DNA from: Nitrobacteraceae bacterium AZCC 2146
GTDB taxonomy: Bacteria; Pseudomonadota; Alphaproteobacteria; Rhizobiales; Xanthobacteraceae
Length of the DNA stretch: 64,000 bases
Reading direction: 5' to 3'
Assembly: GCA_036924855.1 (NCBI GenBank)
Contig: JBAGRP010000001.1
Location: forward strand, 3,968,001-4,032,000
The notes below the pieces were generated by a model, which did not search any database, had not been told where the DNA came from, and saw nothing but the letters and a program-made list of their open reading frames with translations. The position numbers and the translations under genes were made by a program. Each line of letters starts with the position of its first letter. Within the stretch, counting starts at the first letter, position 1. This document shows positions 43,173 to 51,598 of the stretch, one piece after another.

Positions 43173-44168
43173 TTACTCCGGATTTTGGCATGGCACGGGG
43201 GTCAGTGTTCGACGCCGATAGGGGTCAACATTCGGAGCCGAAACACACGCCGGCTTCAACGTAACATTAGCCTGCACGGCAAGATCCAAAGAGGCCTTTG
43301 CTTTCTTTCCATGAGGGGCTTTGGGAGCGTGTTTGACGAAGAGATCGAGCATCGCCCGTCCCTTTCCGTAAAGCTCCTTGACCAGTTCATCATCCGAAAA
43401 AACGCCATCGAAGCACAGTCCGCAGGCCGCATAGGTCACATCAATGACATCATTGCGCATCTTCTCTGGCAACCGGGCCGCCGCCCCGCCTTGCACGCGC
43501 CAATGCAGGGCATGAAGGTACGCACAGAGAGCGAAGCGGAAGATGAATGTATGCGGGACTTGGTGAACCTTGGGCTCCTTCGTGATTTCAGGATGCAACA
43601 GGAAGAATTTGTCAGCTAGGTTCAGCGTACCATTAAAAACCTTCAGGATGATCGCGTCCGTTGGCGCCTCGCCCCGGCGGAGAACGCCCAATTCTTCATC
43701 GGTGAAGGACGCCGTTGCATCCTGAATGTTATCGGCGAAGCCCTGCATGTTTCCGAGCATGTCGGCGAGCTGTGAGGCCGCCTGTTCTCCGCTTTTGAGG
43801 GTTCTTTCTTTGAATTTTTTGTCGCCCGCCGCTGCGCGCGCCCGCTTTTTGCACCATCTTCGGAATGACCGCGTCCCGCCACCGCTCGTCATTCGGTGTT
43901 TGATCGCCTTCTTCTTACCTTTTAAGGCGGAGACCTCGGTGATCGGCTTGAGAATGTGAACCTGTTTTGGAAATTCGGCGAGGAGCTCGGTTGATTTGAG
44001 GATATTCTTCGCAGCGTTGCCTTTGAGCATTTCGAGCTGGCTGTAATCCGTGATGACCGCGATGTGGTCCTTGGATGAAGCCAGCCACGCGCGAAGCGGA
44101 TGGCGATCCCCAAGTCCTTTGGGGTCTTCAAGCATGTTCTTGTCGACGATCATCCGCTTCATTGGCAC
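43173..44168 (-). CDS. PIN-like domain protein of unknown function, 331 aa
   Basis: The N-terminus MPMKRMIVDKNMLEDPKGLG then HIAVITDYSQLEMLKGNAAK resembles a PIN-like nuclease opening: an acidic residue after a beta strand (IVDKN), then a second acidic strand (VITDYSQ). The middle is very basic (KGKKKAIKHRM, KKRARAAAGDKKFKERTL), and the C-terminal half is helical with YAACGLCFDGVFSDDELVKE, which supplies further acidic residues. Assignment to PIN is tentative, from residue spacing by eye. It is followed on the same strand by no gene, and 67 bp upstream lies the end of the 467-aa gene, so the pair forms a probable operon on the edge of the defence-like region. Confidence 0.5.
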   Translation of the reverse strand: MPMKRMIVDKNMLEDPKGLGDRHPLRAWLASSKDHIAVITDYSQLEMLKGNAAKNILKSTELLAEFPKQVHILKPITEVSALKGKKKAIKHRMTSGGGTRSFRRWCKKRARAAAGDKKFKERTLKSGEQAASQLADMLGNMQGFADNIQDATASFTDEELGVLRRGEAPTDAIILKVFNGTLNLADKFFLLHPEITKEPKVHQVPHTFIFRFALCAYLHALHWRVQGGAAARLPEKMRNDVIDVTYAACGLCFDGVFSDDELVKELYGKGRAMLDLFVKHAPKAPHGKKAKASLDLAVQANVTLKPACVSAPNVDPYRRRTLTPVPCQNPE

Positions 44169-44235
44169 CCCATATGTTCATCCAGTCCCATTCGATAAAT
44201 CGGCGGATCGCTAGTAACCAGCTGTCGCCGACGCG

Positions 44236-45639
44236 TTACCCGAACCCGCGCATGGGGGACCACGAACGCCGTTCGGCCATTGAGCTCCTTGGAAGCCTGC
44301 CAAGCAGTGCCAATCCATCCCGGAACAGCACAAACGGATAACGGGACTCTTCCTCCCCGCGCGGTCGGTCAAATCCAGGCACGAGCCCAAAAGGTTCGAC
44401 CATCGGAAGATCAAGCGTTGGGGGCAACTGGGCTGCCTGCCCGCCTGCCATTCCCGACAATGACGAAAGAAAGGACTTCGCGGCCAGTTCGTCCATCGCG
44501 AACACGTTGTCGAGGCCGCTTCGAAGGCGCCGACGCCAGCGTTCATACTCGCTTTCCCGGGGTCCAAACGCTCGGAAATCGAGTTCATCAAGGAGAAGCC
44601 AGGGACGGATGAAAGGAAACAGGCTCTCGCTTGCAACGACGAACCTGCGGCCTGCAAGCTCGAACGTCAGGAACGTCGTGTCAGACTCATCGTCCGGCCG
44701 GTTGCCAGCACCGGTCAGCCAATCGATCCAAGCGACAATCTGCGAAGCACCCATCAACAAAAAGTTCGACCGGTTCGCTGCAAGAGCAAGTGAGGTCGGG
44801 ACCGATCCCGCGCCCGCCGGGTTAACGATCGCTTTCGGCAGTATGGGCTTTCGCTTTTTCTTCGAGATCTCTGTCTCGGCGACGTGCAGAAACGTATCGT
44901 GCCGTATGGGGTTGGAGCCGAACGCGACGGAATAGCCATGCACCACCGTGCCATGCACGCATGAACCGCCAATGTGTGGCTTCACTTGCCGAAGATATTT
45001 TTGTTTCGCCTCTCGCCGCATGTCGGCGCTGGTTACGGCTTTCGCAAACGAACCATGGGCTTCCGCCAGCACGACGCCATGAGAAGCAACCGCACCGCCT
45101 GCATAAATGAAGTCGGCGTGGGGGTTGGCGCTACCCGTCAAGCTGGCGCCGTTATCGCGCCAGACGTAACCAAGGGCGTTCATCAAAAGATCGGTCACGC
45201 CCGCGCCAACGCGTCCCGGGAATCCGGAACGATCTGCATCGCCAAGCGCGGTGATGAACGGTGAAAGCTCGAATGAAGACCCGTCCTGCACCAGGTATTT
45301 GATTTCGATAAGCTGCGACCGCGCCCACTGGGCGAGCATCTCATCAGGTGCGTGGCGGAGCGTCAGTGTCCGCGCCATCGCCGCAGCAAGTGCGTCAGGC
45401 CTGAAGCTTATAGCCGCTGGCATGGCCGGAGCCGCGAACCCCTCTGAAACCGGGCTGGAAGGTTGCCGATGCACGGTATGCCCGGAAACGAACACGGTCT
45501 TTTCGGTGCGCCATAAGGCCGGCGCCGCCACCGTAGCGACTGTCAACGTTCCCCCAATCGATTCTTCGATGCGGCAGAAGGGTATCCTAAGTCTAGAAAT
45601 CCTGCATGTAGCTCCCGACGTGAGAGCTTGGCCGTCCAT
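44236..45639 (-). CDS. Unknown protein paired with the PIN-like gene
   Basis: This encodes up to 467 aa with no family I recognise. It is a soluble-looking protein with motifs such as ANPHADFIYAGGAVASHGVV, GGSCVHGTVVHGYSVAFGSN and ESLFPFIRPWLLLDELDFRA. Glycine and histidine spacing (HADF, ASHG, HGTVVHGY) could mark a metal or nucleotide site, but this is speculation. The start is uncertain: ATG 45639 lacks a ribosome site, while TTG 45546 follows GGGGG. It stands upstream of the PIN-like gene in the same direction. The two have no recognisable neighbours of the same strand and may form a two-component unit such as a toxin-immunity or antiphage pair. Confidence 0.5.
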   Translation of the reverse strand: MDGQALTSGATCRISRLRIPFCRIEESIGGTLTVATVAAPALWRTEKTVFVSGHTVHRQPSSPVSEGFAAPAMPAAISFRPDALAAAMARTLTLRHAPDEMLAQWARSQLIEIKYLVQDGSSFELSPFITALGDADRSGFPGRVGAGVTDLLMNALGYVWRDNGASLTGSANPHADFIYAGGAVASHGVVLAEAHGSFAKAVTSADMRREAKQKYLRQVKPHIGGSCVHGTVVHGYSVAFGSNPIRHDTFLHVAETEISKKKRKPILPKAIVNPAGAGSVPTSLALAANRSNFLLMGASQIVAWIDWLTGAGNRPDDESDTTFLTFELAGRRFVVASESLFPFIRPWLLLDELDFRAFGPRESEYERWRRRLRSGLDNVFAMDELAAKSFLSSLSGMAGGQAAQLPPTLDLPMVEPFGLVPGFDRPRGEEESRYPFVLFRDGLALLGRLPRSSMAERRSWSPMRGFG

Positions 45640-45906
45640 AAGACGTAAAGCCCAATCGACTCAATTCGTTAGAAGGCCAGCCGGGCACTATCGTTTGCAT
45701 GTCTTGATGAAGTGAGCGCGAAGCACTCTCGTCACGGATGGAAAAGAGGCACCCGCAGGAGGGGCAGCATAGCGGCCGCGGACCCGGGACCGAGTGCAGT
45801 TGCGAGACCGGTTAGTAAGGCACCCGAATGCGGGACAGTGATAGCGACGCCGGCATGAAATGACGGCGGGGCCAGCGAGCGAGTGCCTCTGGCGAGCGAC
45901 ACGTTA

Positions 45907-46167
45907 TTACTCTGCGCGAGGGATCGTAGCCGGATGGCCGAGACGCCCCGCGGCTCGGTTCACGAGAGCCCGGTGCGGCCGCAGCCGCACGCGCCCAAAC
46001 GGAAAAGCAACGAAGACCAAGTTTAGGGAATCTGGACCTCCTCCCGAATTTTTAGTCTGTGCGTCATAGATTCGAACCTGAAGCATTTGGAAACGCTTCC
46101 TCAGCTCTTCTACACCTGTCCTGACGCCGTCTCGGGTCACAAATTTGGCCTTCAGTCGGCTATCCAC
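45907..46167 (-). CDS. Hypothetical small protein, possibly damaged 3' end
   Basis: The first 42 residues, MDSRLKAKFVTRDGVRTGVE then ELRKRFQMLQVRIYDAQTKN, look like a real small protein of a kind I associate with rhizobia (RFVTRDG..AG.EELR.RFP.LQVRIYDAE). After that the sequence becomes GC-rich and lower in coherence, so the original C-terminus may have been replaced. Function unknown. Confidence 0.4.
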   Translation of the reverse strand: MDSRLKAKFVTRDGVRTGVEELRKRFQMLQVRIYDAQTKNSGGGPDSLNLVFVAFPFGRVRLRPHRALVNRAAGRLGHPATIPRAE

Positions 46168-46408
46168 TCCAAGCGCGTAACCTAAAGCGGGCAGTTCGCG
46201 GCCGCGTATTGGCCTCCAAATCTTGAGCTCCGGCCGTTGCGAATCCCAACCGGGCGTAGCTGACGGGGAAAGAAATAACGTGGACAGTTCAAGGCGATAT
46301 CGACAGTGTTGGTAAGGTCAAAAAAGGCCCTTGCCTCTTGCCGCGATTGGCCCCCCTATAACTCCCGTAGGGCCGGCACACTCTTTTTTAAACAGAGAGG
46401 TGTGTCCA

Positions 46409-46561
46409 ATGTCTTCCGAAAATCTTTCCGTCATCGGCTCGTTTTATCTGAAATCCCCGCTTGTTGAAGTCAGCGCGAATGGCACGTACGCTATTAGCGT
46501 CGTTGCTATAGTGTTGGTCTCGGGGCTGCTATTGAGACACTTGGCCAGGCGTCGCCGATGA
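46409..46561 (+). CDS. 50-aa single-pass membrane protein
   Basis: ATG 46409 follows AGAGAGG. The product is MSSENLSVIGSFYLKSPLVE then one hydrophobic helix (AISVVAIVLVSGLLL) and a basic RHLARRRR end facing the cytoplasm. The stop overlaps a following ATG (46558), but that frame encodes nothing convincing. It lies 121 bp upstream of the large four-gene operon and could be a leader member of it, though no link is shown. Confidence 0.5.
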   Translation: MSSENLSVIGSFYLKSPLVEVSANGTYAISVVAIVLVSGLLLRHLARRRR

Positions 46562-46584
46562 CACAACTCGATGTGGATAAGTGC

Positions 46585-46599
46585 TTGGCAGAATGCCAA
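46585..46599. promoter_or_regulatory. Palindrome upstream of the STAND operon
   Basis: TTGGCA-GAA-TGCCAA is a perfect inverted repeat 84 bp upstream of the first gene of the operon. A wider pair, CAACTCG (46564-46570) and CGAGTTG (about 46632-46640), brackets it, so it could be an operator or the tip of a leader hairpin. Confidence 0.4.
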
Positions 46600-46682
46600 C
46601 TGCGTCAAGGCGTAAGCGATCGAGTTCCTAACCGAGTTGTTGGCATAGCAGAGGATTATTCAACAACCGTTGCGGGCACTCC

Positions 46683-49600
46683 ATGGACGAACCCATTAAA
46701 TCATTCGACCTTTCACCCGAACAGCAAAACACCACGTCGCTGATGCAGCGCTTGCTCGGCAATCGCATCGCGGACCGTTATGTTGATTTTTGTCGCTTGG
46801 CGGCCGGAGCCTTTCCGCTCCGTGTGTCGCTTCCTGTTGCCGCCCACGCCTTGCGCGAACTGGAATCTATCCTGCGGCAAACGCTTGAGGTTCCGATGGA
46901 CGTGGCGGTGACGCCGTCACCGCAACAGATCGAACGGATTGAAACGGTCAAGGCACAATTGCAGTCCTTGGAGTTCAACGACGATCAGATTCGCGGGGCC
47001 ATCGAAAAGATCAGCCCACGGCTCAGCCATAAGGAACAAATTGAAGCGATCGCCACCCGCCTCGGCCTCGCGGCGGATAGTGACATTGCACGGTCCTGGA
47101 AATCAATTTCACAAATCCATAGTCAAGCCCATGGTGGGCGCGCGCTTCATCAGTCATTTGTCGTCGATGATGTGTTCCGGGCCGATTGGCAAGCGCCCTT
47201 CGATAGCGTCGTCCGGGGCCTTATGATCGCCCTTCAGGGAAAATACGCGGCGTTCATGCGGCGGATCGATCAGCTCGCCGCAATGCCAAATCGCAGCGCG
47301 GCGGTTACAAGTTTCTCAAAAGAGATCCCAGGGGCCTTGCCGCTGCTCTGGCACTTCTTCAACAAGCTGGAAACGCCGGATTGGCTGCCACATCTCACAC
47401 AGCGAAACCTGCTTGCCGCTCCACTATCGGAAGCCGACGAGTCCGGCACCGACGGCTCATTTCTGCGCCATTGGCCGGCGGGCCGCTATTTGCTGCGTAT
47501 GGCTAAATCCCCCGACGCGAAGGCCCGCGCGCTGGTTGCCGATGCCCTCCGCAGCGCAGCCGCATCGACGCATCCTGATGTTCTGCAAATGGGGATGGAA
47601 ATACTGGCTGCGCTTCCTGCGAACGAGGCGGCCGCCCTGGTGAATCTCGCTGAGGCGTGGCTGACACCCGCTGCCCGTTTCATCATGGCACAAGGCCCAC
47701 ACGATCTCATCAAGAACCTCGCGCAAGGTAACGAGGGCGACGCCGCACTCCGCGCGACGCACGCCATGTTCAAGGTCTTTCCGGAGGACGGAAGGCTCGC
47801 CACGCTCTTCAGCCGGCACATGTATGAGCACCACCTGCCCGAGGCCGTCGCGGCAATCGCCCCACTCTGCAAAGTCGACGCCGTCGGCCTGCTCGCCGAC
47901 CTGCTCGACCAGGCGGAGCGGATCAGCGGCAAGGTGACGGATGATCCGCACCACGATTACACCTATCACCTGTCCGGGGACGTCTCTGAGCACGGGACTA
48001 AGCATGATGTGATTGACGCTCTTGTTGCCGGGATTGTCCGGTCCGCGAGGCTTGCCATTGAGGCTGACCCCACCTGCACAGGCGAGATTGTCACGCGTAT
48101 CCGCAGCCATTCGCCGAAGATATTTACCCGGATAACCCTGCACGTCTTGTCCCTCAATCCTAGTGGCGCACCCGACCTGGCTCAGACATGGCTAACTGAT
48201 CCTGACCTCATCGAGGAGACATGGTGCCGGGCCGAATATGGAGAGCTTGCGCGGGCGTGGTATCCATCGTTGCCCGCGCAGGTTCAGCAGGACATTCTCG
48301 CCTACATTGATTCCGTTCCCGACAAATACCGTGACCGCTTCAACGCGCGCTTCCAGGAACACGAGAAGAGGCCTCCAACACCTGAGGAGCAGCTTGACCG
48401 CGACCAATCGGTGATCCGCGGCCTGCTATGGGGTTGGCGAGAGGCCTTGGCCGCCGACCGTCAGGAGGTCCTCGAAAAGCTCGGCGATCCCGACGTATGG
48501 CGCGAGCGCCTCTATGAGCCGGCCCAGAGTCCTCTTACAGCCCCCGATTTTGCGACGCGCCCCATCGAGGAGATCGTGACTTTCCTCAAAGCGTGGCGGC
48601 CCTCGTCCGGCGAGCAGCGCCAAACGGCAACGGCGCTCGCGCAGGAACTCCGCACCGCAGCCGTGGAAAATACGGCCCTGTATTCGGCCGGCGCGGCGCA
48701 GTTCACGCCACTTCCAACCATCTATATCCGCCGTCTCCTGGAAGGCCTCGTGATGGCCTCCAACAATAAGAACGATCTCGATTGGGGTGGCGCGCTCGCG
48801 CTGATGAAAGCGGTGGCCGATCCCACCCTTCAGTCGCCACCGAGCGGCATGGAGGGAGACGACCCTGATTGGTCATGGACACGGAAAGCTGCGATTGAGT
48901 TGCTCGCCTCCGGCCTGCGCCGAGGCGCTGATGGCATCCCAATTGCACATGCTAAGTTGGTGCAGGAGCTGATCCTCACATTGTATGGCGCGGCACCACG
49001 CCAACCAGACACGGATAATTTCGAAGAAAGCTATCGCAGCTTCCCCCATTATGGGGCGCAATCGACCTCTCGTGGCGGCGCGGTCGAGCTTTGCATTCTC
49101 CTGATTTACTGGCTCAGCAAGGATACCGAGAGCGAGGTCGGCCAATCGCCACGTGAAGCGCTCAACAAGCTTGTCGCCATCCGGCGGGTGTTTGAAACCG
49201 AACTCACGGATCGGTCGTCGGTCGGGCGGATTCCTCGAGCGATCCTTGGCCGATATGTGAACTGGTTTGCTTACTTTGCGCAATCATGGCTCGCCCAGCA
49301 GATGCCGAACCTGTTTCCAGCCGACGACCTGTCGCTCCGCGACGCTGCGTGGCTTTCTCATCTCAGTGCAGATAGCGGGCCCAATGTTGATCTCGCGCCG
49401 ACCATGCGTGACTGCTACGTGACCGAGATTGGCAGACTCCGTGACAAAACTACCGCTAGCAATCAAGAGCATGTTGATAATCGCCTCGCCGAGTATCTGG
49501 TGATTCTGTACGAGCACGCGGCGCTTCCCGATGAGGTGTTCCAGCTTTTCTGGGACACCTCGCCCGTCGGTACACGCCAGCACGCGATATGGTTCCTCGG

Positions 49601-50105
49601 AATCCAGTTTGAGCTACCGGCCACGCGCATTACCGAGGGCGCGCGGGCGCGAGCCTATTCTTATTGGGACCGCCGGCTTGCCGCCGCAAAGGCGTCGACG
49701 GCGCCGGACGACTTCCGTGACGAAGTCGGTGCGATCGGACAGCTCTTTTTCCGCAAGGGCATTCCCGACGAATGGCTCATGGACCAGGTGCTTTCCATGT
49801 CGGAGGCTGGTTTTGCACCGAATGAACCCTATAGCGTTATGGATCGCCTAGCCAAGTTCTCGCCGAACTTTCCGGATCGCGCCGCCGAAGTGCTGAAGGT
49901 ACTGGTGAAGAACCCCCGGTTCGATCGTTGGGTCTACATGACCCAAGCCGCCGGGATGCGCACGATTTTTGTCAATGGTCTTGCGAGCGGATTGCCGGCA
50001 ACGAGGGCGGCGGTCATCGAGGCCATCAACTACCTCGCGGCGATGGGGGATACAGGATATCTCGACCTTCTTCCGAACCCGCAAGCGACGGAGCCGAAGC
50101 CATGA
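46683..50105 (+). CDS. Unknown 1140-aa probable helical-repeat protein, first gene of the STAND operon
   Basis: I recognise no named family. The protein opens MDEPIKSFDLSPEQQNTTSL and appears predominantly alpha-helical, with many amphipathic segments (AAAALRSAAASTHP-like, ALVADALRSAAA, VEAINYLAAMGDTGY) suggesting HEAT/TPR-like repeats. No Walker motif, protease triad or signal peptide is seen. The C-terminal quarter is rich in aromatic residues (YVNWFAYFAQSWLAQQMPNL, VFQLFWDTSPVGTRQHAIWF). The stop overlaps the next start (CCATGA). The size, repeat character and coupling to a STAND ATPase suggest a sensor or scaffold in a defence or signalling complex. That is inference from context. Confidence 0.75.
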   Translation: MDEPIKSFDLSPEQQNTTSLMQRLLGNRIADRYVDFCRLAAGAFPLRVSLPVAAHALRELESILRQTLEVPMDVAVTPSPQQIERIETVKAQLQSLEFNDDQIRGAIEKISPRLSHKEQIEAIATRLGLAADSDIARSWKSISQIHSQAHGGRALHQSFVVDDVFRADWQAPFDSVVRGLMIALQGKYAAFMRRIDQLAAMPNRSAAVTSFSKEIPGALPLLWHFFNKLETPDWLPHLTQRNLLAAPLSEADESGTDGSFLRHWPAGRYLLRMAKSPDAKARALVADALRSAAASTHPDVLQMGMEILAALPANEAAALVNLAEAWLTPAARFIMAQGPHDLIKNLAQGNEGDAALRATHAMFKVFPEDGRLATLFSRHMYEHHLPEAVAAIAPLCKVDAVGLLADLLDQAERISGKVTDDPHHDYTYHLSGDVSEHGTKHDVIDALVAGIVRSARLAIEADPTCTGEIVTRIRSHSPKIFTRITLHVLSLNPSGAPDLAQTWLTDPDLIEETWCRAEYGELARAWYPSLPAQVQQDILAYIDSVPDKYRDRFNARFQEHEKRPPTPEEQLDRDQSVIRGLLWGWREALAADRQEVLEKLGDPDVWRERLYEPAQSPLTAPDFATRPIEEIVTFLKAWRPSSGEQRQTATALAQELRTAAVENTALYSAGAAQFTPLPTIYIRRLLEGLVMASNNKNDLDWGGALALMKAVADPTLQSPPSGMEGDDPDWSWTRKAAIELLASGLRRGADGIPIAHAKLVQELILTLYGAAPRQPDTDNFEESYRSFPHYGAQSTSRGGAVELCILLIYWLSKDTESEVGQSPREALNKLVAIRRVFETELTDRSSVGRIPRAILGRYVNWFAYFAQSWLAQQMPNLFPADDLSLRDAAWLSHLSADSGPNVDLAPTMRDCYVTEIGRLRDKTTASNQEHVDNRLAEYLVILYEHAALPDEVFQLFWDTSPVGTRQHAIWFLGIQFELPATRITEGARARAYSYWDRRLAAAKASTAPDDFRDEVGAIGQLFFRKGIPDEWLMDQVLSMSEAGFAPNEPYSVMDRLAKFSPNFPDRAAEVLKVLVKNPRFDRWVYMTQAAGMRTIFVNGLASGLPATRAAVIEAINYLAAMGDTGYLDLLPNPQATEPKP

Positions 50106-50365
50106 CCCCGGTCAAACTCGTCGCGATTGCCCTTGCGTGCCTCGGCCTGATCGCGGCCATTGTTGCGGCGGTGTATTGGTGGGGGGCCAGCCGGGTCGAC
50201 ATTGCCCGAACCGCGGCTTCTATCTCGGACGTTCCCGAGCAATACATTCTCAGCACTCAAGTCGCGTTCAATCAATCATCGCGCTTAAACAGCCGGGCCG
50301 CGATTTGGACCGGGGCTGCGGCCGTTCTTAGCGCAATAGCGTCCGTGCTGGGAGTGTTACCGTAA
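50102..50365 (+). CDS. Two-helix membrane protein in the STAND operon, 87 aa
   Basis: The protein has one transmembrane helix at residues 5-27 (KLVAIALACLGLIAAIVAAV, then YWWG) and a second at about 66-87 (AAIWTGAAAVLSAIASVLGV), joined by a 35-residue polar loop ending in NQSSRLN. It has no signal cleavage site. Its ATG overlaps the stop of the 1140-aa gene, so expression is coupled. In antiphage operons small membrane proteins often act as the membrane-damaging effector or as an anchor; that is a family-level analogy. Confidence 0.75.
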   Translation: MTPVKLVAIALACLGLIAAIVAAVYWWGASRVDIARTAASISDVPEQYILSTQVAFNQSSRLNSRAAIWTGAAAVLSAIASVLGVLP

Positions 50366-50464
50366 CCAAGCGCATTATTTGCAGCGGTGGGGTGGGCTGA
50401 TTGCGGTGCTGATGCCGGCACGCTACGGTTGCTTCCCGCCTTTCGCGGAACATTAGCAACAGAC

Positions 50465-51598
50465 ATGGTCAAGCAGCCGCACAAGAACAGAAAACAGAAG
50501 GCCCCAGAAATGCCAGGGGCCGACTACGGCGTCGATCGCCCGACCGCAATTATGACGGCTCCTGATTTTAACGACAACTTGCGCGCGGCCAACATTATGG
50601 CTTGCGCTTATGGGGAGATGTGGAACGCAGAGGTCGATTCGGTCCTCCCGGTACTGACACTTGTCGGCATGAAGCCCGATTTTCTGACCAAGGCATTCTT
50701 GCAATTTAAAGCTTGGATGGATGCAACGGGTCCTGATGCCTTAAAGGTCGAAATTCTGTATTCGGGAGCGGGTTATTACATTGGCTTCGGACCCGATTAT
50801 CATCACGCGCTTTGGCGCACTGTTGGCGTCGATCAGCTATCCAACCCCATGTACTGGGGGATAACTTACATAAAGACGATCGACACCCGTAACCCTCTCC
50901 TCGAGCGTTTGGCGCGTCATTCGAAGCATCCCGTCGCGCCTGTAATCTTGAGTGCGGCACGCTACAAAGGCCCCGATCAAAAATCTCCTGTTGGCCCGCG
51001 CCCGCAGGACCTGGAGCACATCGCGGATTGTCCTGACCTCCTGCTTCTCAATCTGCCGATTTACAAGACGCCGGGCGAGGTGCCCCAGTTCTCAGGCTTA
51101 ATAAGCGTGGCTCACCCTAGCAAGGAAAGCCTATCGCACTCGCGCGATGAGTTTGATCAACAGATGAAAAGCGCGTCGTCCGTTCTGCTCGCGCGGGAGC
51201 GACGTCTTTCGGCCTTGATGCCGATCACCATGCACATGCTGCGTAGTTTTGCGCCACTCCAAGCTAAAATCGACGCGCTTGCAAAAGACGGAATTTCGCG
51301 CTGGCAGATTGAGCAAGCAATTGTCAATCAACGCCTCTGGTCGCTGACGCCCCAACCGCAGCGCGCTCGGTTTCAGAACGCGAAGGATCGATACAAGGCG
51401 CTCGAGAATTTCATGGAATTGGACGATCCCAATTGGGAGAGCATCGCTGACGATCATGAGGCCATCATTAAGCAGGTCTTACGCGATGCGCGGGCTCTCC
51501 TCAAGCGTCTTGGGATCAATGCGCCCTCAACGCTAGCCGAATGCCAAGCCGAGTTGATGAAACTCGGCCATCTTACGGATGCCGGAGCCGCGACATGA
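50465..51598 (+). CDS. Unknown protein in the STAND operon, 377 aa
   Basis: The product begins MVKQPHKNRKQKAPEMPGAD (a basic, probably disordered start) and continues with an alpha-beta part (ALKVEILYSGAGYYIGFGPD, HALWRTVGVDQLSNPMYWGI) and a long helical C-terminus from about residue 215. No family is recognised and no catalytic motif is obvious. The start at 50465 is the first good ATG after the two-helix gene (100-bp gap). Its stop overlaps the ATG of the STAND gene (ACATGA), which strongly ties the two. A guess would be a substrate- or signal-binding subunit, but the sequence gives no direct evidence. Confidence 0.7.
   Translation: MVKQPHKNRKQKAPEMPGADYGVDRPTAIMTAPDFNDNLRAANIMACAYGEMWNAEVDSVLPVLTLVGMKPDFLTKAFLQFKAWMDATGPDALKVEILYSGAGYYIGFGPDYHHALWRTVGVDQLSNPMYWGITYIKTIDTRNPLLERLARHSKHPVAPVILSAARYKGPDQKSPVGPRPQDLEHIADCPDLLLLNLPIYKTPGEVPQFSGLISVAHPSKESLSHSRDEFDQQMKSASSVLLARERRLSALMPITMHMLRSFAPLQAKIDALAKDGISRWQIEQAIVNQRLWSLTPQPQRARFQNAKDRYKALENFMELDDPNWESIADDHEAIIKQVLRDARALLKRLGINAPSTLAECQAELMKLGHLTDAGAAT

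Noticed and set aside
46558..46743. 61-aa ORF coupled to the 50-aa membrane protein
   Set aside because: Although its ATG overlaps the preceding stop, it has incoherent composition and overlaps the start of the 1140-aa gene in another frame.
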